54,883 bases of DNA from Vitrella brassicaformis (taxonomy: Eukaryota; Sar; Vitrellaceae): assembly GCA_001179505.1 (NCBI GenBank), contig CDMY01000388.1, positions 2,027 to 56,909 on the forward strand. Reading direction: 5' to 3'. The notes beneath the pieces are model-generated. The model was not told the origin of the DNA. It made no database searches and saw nothing but the letters and a program-made list of their open reading frames with translations. Position 1 is the first letter of the stretch; the number at the start of each line of letters is the position of its first letter. Below are positions 22,187 to 33,208 of this stretch, piece after piece. The position numbers and the translations under genes are program-made.

Positions 22187-24188
22187 GTTGCCGCCTCCAA
22201 GCTCCTGCACACGTATCTCGTCGTCGATGCCCCTGAGCTTGGTGCCTTTGGTGGGCAGGCAGGGGCAGCAAGACATGCACTCACTGCGCACGCAAGGAAC
22301 GGACGCACAGATCCCTGAAAGAACACGGCTCGAGTCGGGCGCGAGGCAGATCCGCTTTCGGCCGTTGTACGGGCAGATATGGGCCGAAAGCAGATCCTAC
22401 GGCACAGACAGCTTTGGCTGGCTCCATCGAGTGAAGCAGGCCATTCAGAACACGTGCTGGGTCCGACATGCTCACACATTTATTCACTCATGGAGGTATC
22501 GTCCGTCCGTCCGTCCGTTGCCGGCCTTGTTGCCCTGGCTGATCAATTCTGATACACAGGCAGGTAGGCAGGCAGGCGGGGAGGCAGACACACAGGTGGA
22601 TACACACAAACACACAGAGAGTAGCCCGTCCGCGAGCCACTCACTGAATTCCAGCCAGGCAGCCAGGCACACACCGCGCATAAACACGCTCTCTCACGCA
22701 CACACTCACGGGCACACGCCATGGGATGTTTCTTAAAGCACCAACGCACCCCTTCACAGCCATCCGCCCATTCGCCCGCCCAACCAATCCGACCGGTCAA
22801 AGATGGATGGAGAAAAATCTGCCATTCTGCACGTCACACGCAGCATGAGGGCCATATACGCAGCCACACACCAGCAGCACGGCAAGTCAGACAGACAGAC
22901 AGACGGTGAGAGAGAGGGCGAGAGGACGAAAGAAAGACATACGGCGAGAGAGGAGGAGGGAGAAGGGGAAGGGCCGCGGAAAAATCAACCACTTCATGCA
23001 TGCTGCACAGGTGAGTGGCGCGCGCGGGTGCGCGGGAGGGCGGACACCCACACATCATTCACAAGACAACACACTGAAAAAAGGAAAACGGAGGCACGGC
23101 AGGAGGAAGGAAGGTTTCGCCGTCGTCTGTGAAAAATAACTCCCGTCTCATACGCCTTGTGTGGCGTGTCCGCCCACTCGCCTCCCCACGACTGACAGAC
23201 AGACTGTACACACACACACACACACACGAGAACTTTCATGGGCGCCCTTTCAGAAAAGGGACGAAAAATGGGAAGGAACATCGCACGCACACACACACAG
23301 AGGCACAGAAGGCAGGTATAGGGGGTTCTCTCGTCCCCAGCCTGTCATGTCTGTCTATGCGACTAAGTGAGTGCCTGCACGCCGGCCCGTGAGGTGCTGT
23401 GCGGCTTCCCCAACACACACACTCCACACACACGCATGACTCCACGCAACACAGCAAGCAGGTCTGTCTCTGTGTACGGGGGCTAGCTCGGGCTGTACAT
23501 GACGTTTGTCGCTCTCCCTCCCTCCCTCTCCGTCTGTCTGGTTTGTGCGCACCCCCCCACTCGCAGCCAACAAAAGCACTTCTTCTGTCTCTTCTTTGAC
23601 GGCTTTGCCCATAAGTCAGTCAGTTAGTCGAGCCAGAGAGAGGCCTCCAAGATGTCAAGATGATCCCACCTTTCTGTCCGCGGGCTTCATTACCGTAGCC
23701 GAGGCCGACGCCAAAAGGTGCCCATTGCAACGCAACAGTGGGCACCGTGCGGACTCGGCCACGCATACGAGAATGAAGACACACAAGACATGTGGGCAGA
23801 CACGGCGACAAATAGCCCTCGGCCAGCCCCCCATTGACATGGCATCCACTCATATATTCGAGCACACACATTCATTTCACGCCACGCGTCAAAAGCGGTC
23901 AGCCACTGGCAGGCATGTCGCTCCAAAAGTTCCCTCCTCCCTCCCTGTCTGTCTGCAAAAGTAACCCTCTCACACACACCATACATATCACACGCATACA
24001 CACAACAGACAGGCGACCGACAGCCGGCGGCCAGAAAGAAAGAAAGAGCAAGCCCGGCCCGGCCGCGCAAACAAAAAATTGCAAAACCTTCCACTCCACT
24101 CACACACACACGTGGATATGCAAACACTTCCGCACCCACACAAAGCACGCCATCGATCCAGCCATCGATTAGCCCGCTGGTTTGTCTA
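22187..24188. other. Long intergenic region, low complexity
   Basis: Two kilobases rich in cacaca, cagg, ccgt and agag tracts. Many overlapping ORFs appear on both strands, but their predicted peptides follow the simple repeats. One hairpin (22349-22396) is visible. No gene supported. Confidence 0.5.
22349..22396. repeat. 15 bp inverted repeat, one mismatch, 18 nt loop
   Basis: gatccgctttcggcc pairs with ggccgaaagcagatc. Located in the intergenic region upstream of the WrbA gene start. Confidence 0.75.
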
Positions 24189-25647
24189 TCATTGTGAGGA
24201 GTAGATGCCGCCCTGTCCAGTGGCCGTGCCGTCGACATAGGGCGTGAGGTCCTCTTCGGCAGCAAACCCATCCAAAGGCGTCGACTGATGCTCAAACGTG
24301 TCACCTCGAGACCTGACACACAAACACAAACACAAACACAACGACTTCTCCCTCTCCGCTATCTCTCTCTCCGCCTTTCCTTTCTGATGCACACACGCAC
24401 GCACCCGTTGATCCAGTATCGCGGCCCCTGTGCCAGCCCATGTTGCCTCGAGGACTGGAAGGGCGCGTGAGAGCTCTCGGTGTCGCCTCGCAGGTCGGGC
24501 GGGCCGATGTCTGGGTGCTGGTGGTGCTCGGCCGTGAGCGGCACGGGAATGTTGGCGCGGCCCTTGGTCGACACTGGATGGTATGACACCAGGCCGTGCC
24601 CTGTGCGTGTGCCAGGCAACAAACAAAGAGAGTGGGGGAGTGTGCACATGGTACTGTGTGTGTGTGTGTCTCTGTGTGTGTCTTTGGCGGTATTACAGTA
24701 GTTGAGCATGAGTTCGTTCTCCCTCTGGTCGCCCAAGCGGTTCAGCAGAATGTAGGTGTCAGTGCCATACCTGCACAACACAACACAACACAACACAACA
24801 CACGATACATGTACCACACCTTCTTTCTCCCCATCTCCTTCCCTCCCGCCATCCCCTCACCCACCCAGCAACGCTGTGTATGTTGAGGTCGCCCCCGAAG
24901 TACCGACAATAGAGGCGCGACAGCGGCAGACCGAAGCCATAGCCACCCACCTCCTTGGGCGTCACCAGCCCGCCCACCGGGCTGCCGTGTGCGGCCTCCC
25001 CCGCTGCGCCGGGGGGGACAGTGCCGTTGAGCGGGTTGAGGAATGAGGGGCTGGGCTGCTGGTGGTTGTGATTGTGATTGTGCTGGTGGTGTGTGGATGT
25101 GCACTGGCTGCTGTCGTGGGTGCGCTGGTGGCCGACGGTCGTGTAGCCGTACCGCCAGATGTTCTTGAGCAGATCTGATGACACATCAGAGACAAACAAA
25201 CAGAGAGACCGACAGACAGACAGACAGACAAACAGCGGGTGGGTGTGTCGTGGGTGTCGGTCGGATCGTGTGCAGAATGAATGAAATGGCTATTACTTGA
25301 TTCCATGCCGCCCCCTTCGTCCGAGACCTTGACCATCACGTCGTAATGCCCCTTGTGCAGACGAACACGCACCTGATCAATAACCAACACACACACACAT
25401 ACACGCCATGAGACAGACACCCAGATGCCCACCAAACGGACCGACCTTTGGTATGGATTCGTCGAAGCAGTCGCTGTTGGGGAACTTCCTCAGGTGGTTC
25501 TCGACGGTCGCGCGCATGCTGTTCTTCATGATCTCAAAGAGGATGAACTTGACGTGCTCCGGGATGAAGGAAAACGACAGATCTAAGTCGCCCTCCAACT
25601 CAAACTGAGGCGACCGCCCGTACACCCATATCCCGATCTGCACAGAC

Positions 25648-25679
<32 letters not shown>

Positions 25680-26673
25680 CACCAACACGCAGCCAGCACC
25701 CACACACACACACACACACACACACAGCCAAGTGACCGGACCGCATCAGCGCCCTCCCGCCCCACCATGCCAAGCCCAGCCCACCCACCTGCGACACGCG
25801 ATCAGCGACGGCCTGGATGAGCGGTGCCGGCCTGAACTGCTGGTGGATGATGCCCACGTACGGCCTCTCCGGGTCGACAGCATCGTCGTCAGACGGCCTC
25901 GACGAGGGGGACGGCCGGCTGGGGGAGGAGGAAGGTGTGGATGATGGGGGAGATGACGGCGGGTCGGCCTTGAGCGCCTCCAAGTCACGAAAGTGGTCCT
26001 CACGCACAGCCAGATAGTGCTCTGGACGAACAAGGAGGACATAGCGTCAGCACGGCAGTGTGTGTATCTGGTCCTCCGTCGTACCTGAGATGAGTCTGTT
26101 GCCGATGCGGGTGTTGAACAGCCGGTCGAGAAATCGGTCTAGGGCGATGTCGGGGTAGGACGCGCGCAACTCCACAACACCCTTTTGCATGAGACTGGTT
26201 ACCTCGGCATGCTCAGAAACCTGACACAACACACACACACACACACAGAATCCTCGTGTGTGCGTGTGTCAGTCTGTCTGTCTGTCTGTCTGCTGCCTCA
26301 CCAGCCTCGCCAGTGTCCTGGCAAAGTGCGCCTCGGCCCTCTCGTCCCGAACGTTGCCCACCCCGCTAATCTTCTCGAACGCATCGGCATACATCGAGTA
26401 CACCCTGTGGATGTGCTCGTTGCCCGTCACGACATACGGCAGCCTGTTGAAGTCGTACAGCCGGTGCGCCAGCCTCACAGGCAGCTCCCGTTGGATCCAG
26501 TTGGCCGCCCGCACGAGCGCCTCGGTGCCGGCGCCCTCGCCAGTGCGGCTGACGGCGCATGCCTTGGCGTGCCGCATCATGTCGCGTATCGATATGGGCG
26601 TCACGGCCTGCTGTGCGACCTTCTCGATGCGATACAGCAGAGACCTCGTCAGACCTGAGATGCCGCACTCCAT
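24189..26673 (-). CDS. Pyruvate dehydrogenase kinase / branched-chain 2-oxoacid dehydrogenase kinase family
   Basis: Nine exons (26673-26302, 26220-26085, 26021-25789, 25637-25446, 25372-25297, 25174-24865, 24770-24697, 24600-24405, 24312-24189) give about 570 residues, longer than the usual 400-440. These mitochondrial GHKL-fold kinases phosphorylate the E1-alpha subunit and switch off 2-oxoacid dehydrogenase complexes. Signatures are an N-terminal helical domain (LVRQ-ending, IGNRLIS), FEIMKNSMRATVE (N-box, Asn286), DEGGG (329-333), GGYGFGLPLSRLYCRYFGGDL and SVAGYGTDTYILLNR. Two additions are unusual: a His/Asn/Gln-rich stretch with Pro/Gly in the ATP-lid region before GYGFGLP, and a ~100-residue C-terminal extension. 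Which complex it regulates cannot be told from sequence alone. Confidence 0.93.
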
Positions 26674-26974
26674 CTCAGTAGCTGGTGTTGAGAGAGGTTG
26701 CTCCGATGACGTCCGCTGTTGCTAACTAGCGAAAGACAGCTAAGCACGAGCCTTCCACATGTGCCTCACAACAACCCGTACGCGTCGCGTTTGTGTGGGT
26801 CGCCAACAGCTTTCAGGGTTTGGTAAGCTCGCAGGGTTTTTGATTCTAGCTCGCTCGGATTTTTTCATTCCTCTCATTTTCATCCCTCTCCAAGGCCGCC
26901 TGAGTCGTCCTGATGCTGTTTCTGACACGCTCTCTCGATGAACATCTCGACTGACTCATCCGCCGCCAAGCAAC
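26674..26974. promoter_or_regulatory. Divergent intergenic region (301 bp)
   Basis: Separates the PDK-family start (26673, -) from the pseudokinase start (26975, +), so it must hold both promoters. It contains an A/T-richer patch around 26820-26880. No specific element was recognised. Confidence 0.5.
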
Positions 26975-29900
26975 ATGGATGAAGGCAGCGACTCAAGCAA
27001 GCAGTCGCCCAACGACACTACAGAGAAGAGCAGCAGCGCCTCCTCTGTCCACCCTTCGCTCAACTTGCCTCAGAACGGCTCTCACATCGATCCCAAGGCT
27101 CAGCCGATGAGTGATCTGCCGCTCGACGCTCAGGGCGAAGCAGCAGCGTCTGCCGGCTCAGCAGAGGACAGCAGTGGCCAGCAGGGCGCGGCAGACGCCA
27201 AGCAGGATGATGCGATGGAGAGGCTGGCGGCGTATCTGCTGAGCATCGCAAAAGACTCACCCGAACACAAGCAGCAGCGACCGGAGCAGCCCAACCCCTC
27301 CCCCCTCTCAGCCAAAGACGACACAGACACCGCAGGCGAGCCCTCCCCACTGACCGTCGCTTCACAGCAGCAGAACCAGGCGGGCGGCACTGCGGGCGGG
27401 GCGGCTGAGGGTGCCGGTGAGGGTGGTGAGGGCGGTGGCGGTGAGCAGCAGGAGAGTGGTGATGGTGACGGGAGTGGGGATAAAAAGGACGGCAGTGGTC
27501 AGGAGGGCGGGGCGGGAGGTCAGGAGGACGATGAGGAAGACGAAGACAAGCACCCGTCCCCCAACGGACCACAAGAAGAAGCGGTGAGTGAGTGAGTGAG
27601 TGAGTGGTGGGTCGGTTGCACGAACTGGATGCGTCTCTCTGTCTGTCTGTCTGTGTGTGTGTGTGTGTTCAGGGCTGTCTTCTGCTGCAGGTTGGGTATG
27701 GCCGCCTCAGCTCGCTGCGCCTGCCGTTTCGTGTCGGTGTTGGCAAGGAGTACGAGGTGCAGTCCATGATACAAGTTCACAACCATACGGCACAGGCCAC
27801 TGGTGAGTGAGCAAACAGCGGCGACCAACACGAGCACAAACCGTCACAAACCTGTTCGTTGTATCGTGTGTGTCCTTCAGTCGTGTCGTGGGAAGACGGC
27901 AAGAAGCTCATCTGCCAGATGGTACACCGCCCATCCATCCATCCATCCATCAACACATTGTTTGTCTTGTCGTCGGTTTCAGGCGCGACCCTTCGACGTG
28001 CCGTCGCTGCTCTCCGATGTGAAGAAGAACCTGCCGTGGACCAAGGGGGGAGGTGACAAAGAGCCCAACAAGTCCACCAAAGAGCCCAACAAGCCCACCA
28101 AGACCCTCCGTCATCATCTGGCTGAGGCGCTAGGGTACAAGTTCAAGTTCGACATCGGTGCTGACGCCATTGTAGCTGACACTGGTGGTGGTGGTGATCG
28201 TGAGGGGCAACGCGAGCGTGTCTGAGGACCAGAAGGCCGGTGGTGACAACGACACGGGCGGCAGCAGTGCCAGCAGTGGGGATGAGGGCAAAGGAGGGAC
28301 GGGCGCGTCTTCGTCGGCGGGGTCGGGTGGCGACTCGCCCTTGTCGTCAGACAGCCCACCGCCTCCCCCTCCCCCGCCCCCGCCACCGCCAGCAGGAGTA
28401 CGGCCCCAAGACCTTGTTCGATGCGCTGGAGTCCCATCAGTTCGGTAGCCTCGCCCGCCAGCAGTTCGTGTACCAATACCTCAACGGTCAGCAGTACACA
28501 CACCTCATCCATCCATCCATCCATCCATCCCTCCATCTCTCCCTTTCTCAGCCTCTGCCAAGCTCAAGATCTGCCCCGAGCCGGTGTACCACGAGCGCGT
28601 CGTCGACCTGCAGCAGGCCAACTTTGGTCGTGCTGACGTGGACTTCTTCATCAATGAGCGGCTGGACTGCGATCTGGATGCGGTCATGCGGTATGCCGAG
28701 AGGTGGGAGCAGGCGCAGAGTGAGCACCTGGAGCGGTCACGGCCCACACGGGGGGGCCGCGACAAACTGGCGCACAAGAGACTTGCTCTGGAGCTAATGA
28801 TAGAAGCGGTAAGGAAGATAGAGTGCACACGTGTCATGGATGTGGTCTATGAATGCAGTCCTGCCTGCCTGCCTGTGCAGGTCAGGTCCTTCCGTGAGCT
28901 TCACTCGCACGGACTCGTCCACGAACACGTCAAACCTAGAGTACGCACGCAGACAACATTACACACACACACACCCCAACCAACCAACCACGCAACTCTC
29001 CTCCCTCCATGTGTTCAGAATATGATGGTCAAGTACGGCCACGGCAAGCGTGTGTATCTGGTGGACCTCAAGCAGTGCCGCCCCGTCCGCGCCAAGCCGA
29101 CCGACGACGAGGAGACACTCAACAGCCTGCGCCGAGGATGCCCAGCGCACACCCTCGACTTCATGCCCATCGGCACACACGACTGCCACCTCTCCCCACC
29201 GGCATTCAAGTGAGTGAGAGTGGGTGGCCGACAGACTGATGCGTCCATCCTCCACAACACTCACTGGCTCGAAGGTGCATCGTTTCTGTCTGTCTGTCTG
29301 TCTGGATGTGTGCTGTGTGCCTTGCAGGGATGACCTGGAGGGTCTGGCGTATGTTCTCTTGTGGTTGAAGGGCCCCCTGCCGTGGATGACCAAGCAGCTG
29401 CACAAGCACGGCATCCCGAGGCCCTGGCTGACGACTCCCACGAGTCAGCGCAACGAAATCTGTCAGTGGAAGGAGGAGATGGACGTAGAGGAGGCGTGTG
29501 CCGGGCTGCCCGGTAGGGAGAGAGATCGGTGAAGACAGGTGGACGTAGCTCATTGGTCTCTCTCTCTCTCTCTGTGTTCGTGTCTGTGTGTGGGCAGGTG
29601 CTGTGTGTGAGTTTGTGAGGGAGGTGCGGAGCTACGGCCAGTTTGATCTGCCGCGATACGACCACCTCATAGAGTTGCTACGAACAGCCATCGACCAGTG
29701 AGTGAGAGAAGACCACACTGAGGATGGATGGATGGATGGATGTGCCAATGTCATGTTCCCTCTTGCGTCGTGTGTGTGTCAGATTGCCTGCATCTGAGCA
29801 TGTGCGTCGGCTGCCCTTCTTGGATGAGGCCCTCACGCCCCCCGGCTGCCGCATCGCACGACACTTCACCGACCAACACAACCTCACACGACTCAAGAAG

Positions 29901-32322
29901 CTCGCCACCCTGCCGTCCTCCGCCACCGGCACCCGCAGCGGCACCAGCACCACAGCTACGCCACCCCTCCCCTCACCCACCGAGACCGAGGCATCGCCAG
30001 CACACGAGCCAGCTCCTCCCAGCCTCTCGGCCGCCGAACGTGCACGGAGTCTGGCGTGTCTGCAGTCACCGGACGCGAGTCGGTTTGCTGCCCTCGTGAC
30101 ACCGAGCGAGATCACGCTTCTCGGCGAGTTCATGCTGTGGGCGACTCAGCCGGACGGCAAGTGGTACCGGCTGATCAAGAGGGTGGGCGAGAGGGGCGGC
30201 GAGGGCGCGTCGGCGTCTGTCCCCGTGACGCTGGCGGGTCTGCCGGAGAACTGTCTGTGTCGTGTGACGGACTTCATGACGACCCTCGAGATCATTGGCC
30301 GTGTGGGCCTGTGGGCAACTGCCTTCCGCTCCCTCGCCATCAGGCCGGAGTTCCACACGCGGCTGACCATCGCCGGCGAGCCGCAATGGCACCGATTCGA
30401 CCTCACCGTGTCGAGCCTGTGGGCGCCGCGCATGACACTCATCTCGACGGCCGACATCAAACCCCCCCTACCACTCGTCCCCGACAAGACGGAGATGCTG
30501 GTGGTGACGGCACGTACCAGCAAGCAAGTCGGCGACCCCCAAGTGCGGTTCGACTTCCGCCCAGGCAGTGCTCGCGCGGTGTCGCACATGAGCCCCTCGC
30601 CGCCCTTTGACAGTGTCAATGACAGCGCCATGACGCTGCCCTTCGCCTACCCCCTCTCGTCGATTCTCACTGGCGCCATCCGGCCCCCATTCATCCCGCC
30701 CACCCTCCCGGCCGTCAAGTACTACCCCAAGCCGGCGTCATCCTCGGCCAAGGGCCCCTCCCTGGCCAGCAGCAGTGGCCAGCAGGAGGGAGAGGTGAGC
30801 AGCCGCGAGATGTACCCTGACGTGGCGGCGTATCTGCTGAAGAAGCATCCCAAGGCCGACCCCACAACCAAGCAGCAGCGACCGGAGCAGCCCAGCCCCT
30901 CCCCCCTCTCAGCCAAAGACGACACAGACACCGCAGGCAAGCCCTCCCCACTCACCGTCGCTTCACAGCAGCAGAACCAGGCGGGCGGCACTGCGGGCGG
31001 GGCGGCTGAGGGTGGTGGTGAGGGTGAGGGCGTTGGTGGCGGTTGTGATGAGCAGCAGCAGGGGCGCCGTGTGGCCAAGAGCCCCCTTCTGCGCAAGTTC
31101 GAGACCACCGGCAGCGTCCGCACCATCCTGCACCCGCGCGAGCCGCACCTCAAGCCGTTCGCCATCAACGGGGTGGTGGGTGTGCTGGAGGCATCGCACG
31201 CGACGTTGGCCGAGCTGCGTGTGCGTGACGGGAGGGTGGACCTGCCGGAGGTGCCAGCGGCCTACGGCTTCAAGCCGCCCCGTCCGTGTGGCGTCGATCG
31301 GTCCGGTGACGCTATGCTGGAGTTCCCGAAGCTGACGACTGTGGTGATGCCATCGGACAAGGCCAACATCAACGGATTCACCAAGGTGAGGGACAGACAG
31401 AGGCACACACTGGCGGCCCATTCACGTGTGTGTCCCTCTGTGTGTGTGTGGTGGGTGGGCAGGTAGCCTATGTGTGTCGGTGGTCTCTGCCGAATCTGAC
31501 GTCTCTGACGGTGTCGGGCGACTGCCGCGAGCATGCGGCCAGCAGATCGCCAGACGACCCTAGCTTCTGGCGCAGCCAACTCCGCTCCTGGAGGGCTCTC
31601 GCCAGCTCAGACAGCCCCTTCAGACACCACACACAAGTGCCGTACGACGAGGCCACGCGCATACTCGAGCACGCAGGGGCCGAGCGTCAGAACAGAGACA
31701 ACCATCGGTAAGACCACACACGCACACACGAGATGAGGCTGGCTGCCGGTCGGATGGCATGGCCCATGTGTCTGTCTGTGTGATGTGTGTGTGTGTGTCT
31801 GTGTCAGTGGGGAGATCCTGGGAGTGTACATTGGTGTGTGGATGATGAAGGCTGAGAACATCGATACCATCAAGGTGACCGGCATGCCGGTAAGTAAGAC
31901 AAGACAGCCGAGCCGAGCTGAGCTGACAAGACACCACCGACAGACACCGCCATGCACACGCTCCCCTCTCTTTGCCCTCCGCTCATCCCTGCCAGGTTGA
32001 CGTGTTGACGACCGCGCTTTCGCTGCGCGCCAGGCTGCCCCAGCTGCGCCGCCTGATCGACGCCATCAGCCCCGCGGCCACCCAACAGACCCTCATCCAA
32101 CTCAAGACCCTCCTGCAGCAGAAGGGCGCGCCACTGGCCGACAAGATCGTGGTGCCGCTGACAGACGACGACAGGGACCACGACAGTGACAACGAGGGTG
32201 AGGAGGAGGGCGAGGAGGACAACGGTGGTGGTGGTGGTGGTGCAGACGGCGGGGAGGGCCAGCAGCGCAGCAAGACGAAGCGCAAGGTCATCCCGTATGT
32301 CGACCACTGCATGACCCAGTAG
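26975..32322 (+). CDS. CK1-like pseudokinase fused to a leucine-rich C-terminal region
   Basis: Fourteen exons: 26975-27583, 27673-27802, 27881-27921, 27983-28171, 28396-28486, 28552-28808, 28881-28940, 29019-29209, 29328-29512, 29598-29697, 29783-31385, 31463-31707, 31808-31889 and 31996-32322; about 1369 residues. A low-complexity head (1-203) precedes a kinase-like domain (about 205-600): VGYGRLSSLRLPFRVG, LHSHGLVHEHVKPRN where HRDxKxxN is expected, LVDLKQ for DFG, and DDLEGLAYVLLWLKGPLPW, which matches the casein-kinase-1 RDDLESLGY..GSLPW motif. The catalytic Asp is replaced by His455, so it is probably inactive. The rest contains leucine-rich patches (FPKLTTVVMPS, WSLPNLTSLTVSG) and a helical tail. 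A close inverted paralogue lies at 52548-54883. The exon 4/5 intron is inferred from its C-rich acceptor and phase. Confidence 0.75.
27268..27413 (+). repeat. Intragenic duplication, exon 1 copy
   Basis: About 146 bp matching 30868-31013 with roughly three mismatches. It encodes the KQQRPEQP...SPLSAKDD...GGTAGG segment in the first exon of the pseudokinase gene. Confidence 0.92.
30868..31013 (+). repeat. Intragenic duplication, exon 11 copy
   Basis: Near-identical partner of 27268-27413, in the same reading frame. The inverted paralogue at 53.5 kb lacks this segment, so it was probably inserted into exon 11 here. Weaker similarity upstream (SSGQQ, AAYLL) suggests the copied block was larger. 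Confidence 0.92.
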
Positions 32323-33208
32323 ACAACACAAGATACCGACCAACTAAGCAGGAGGGTGAGGAGGGACGGGGGGAGGGAGGGCGGGAGGGAGGGAGGAAGA
32401 GGCCACAGAGGCCGTGGATGTGTTGTGTTGTGTTGTGTTGTGTGTGCAGGTGGGGTGGCAGGATGGGATGGACGACGACAGGACGACAGGACGACACACA
32501 GGACCACTGGTCTGTCTGGCTGGCTGGCTGGCTGACTGACTGCATCACGACTACTGACTGACTGACGGCATGGATGCATCACATGTGTGTATCTGTAAGT
32601 ACCGACGTGTGGATAGCATACACAGACAGACAGACTGACCGACGGATGGATGGATGGATGGTCGACTCGATCTATATGTTGCTTGTCTGTCGGACGCTCT
32701 GTACCGTACGGCGCGCTGATTCGCCTTAATACTTACACAAGGACTGCCTCCATCTTTATTGTCCATTCTGTCCGTCATCGCACACACACACGCACACACA
32801 CACACACACACGGACAGAAACCGTTCAATAAACCATGGCATCTGTCTGGTTAAGCAGCAGTATACATGAGCTCTCACGTCAGTGTGACTCCTGCAAGCCA
32901 TCCCATCCCTCTAGCTATCACTGGTCGGCTGGCTGGCTGGCTGGCCGGCAAAGCCACGCTCAATCAGCATGCGCACAGCACAGCACAGCCCAGCCTAGGT
33001 ACGAAAAACCACAACGCACGAACCACACGAATGCTCAAATGCAGGCCCCCCCTCCCCCCCCCACACACACACGAGGTAAAACAAAACCTCTGTGCTGTCT
33101 GTCTGTCTGTCTGTCTGTTTCCCCACCCAATCACACCCACACCACACAGAGACAGACAACAACACCGCCTTCCTTCCTTTCCCCCTCTCCCCTACTAAGT
33201 GACCCAAC
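32323..33208. other. Intergenic between convergent genes
   Basis: Contains GGAG-rich, GTTGT, GGAT, CA and CTGT arrays. No coding signal. Confidence 0.5.

Noticed and set aside
22187-24188. Multiple medium-length ORFs on both strands
   Set aside because: Peptides mirror CA, CAGG, CCGT and AGAG repeats, with no splice-phase chain or family motif.
28172-28395. Ser/Gly/Pro-rich ORF ending in a poly-proline run
   Set aside because: A frame change at each side plus a C-rich tract ending in ccagcag fit an intron (phase 0 on both sides) better than a coding low-complexity insert.
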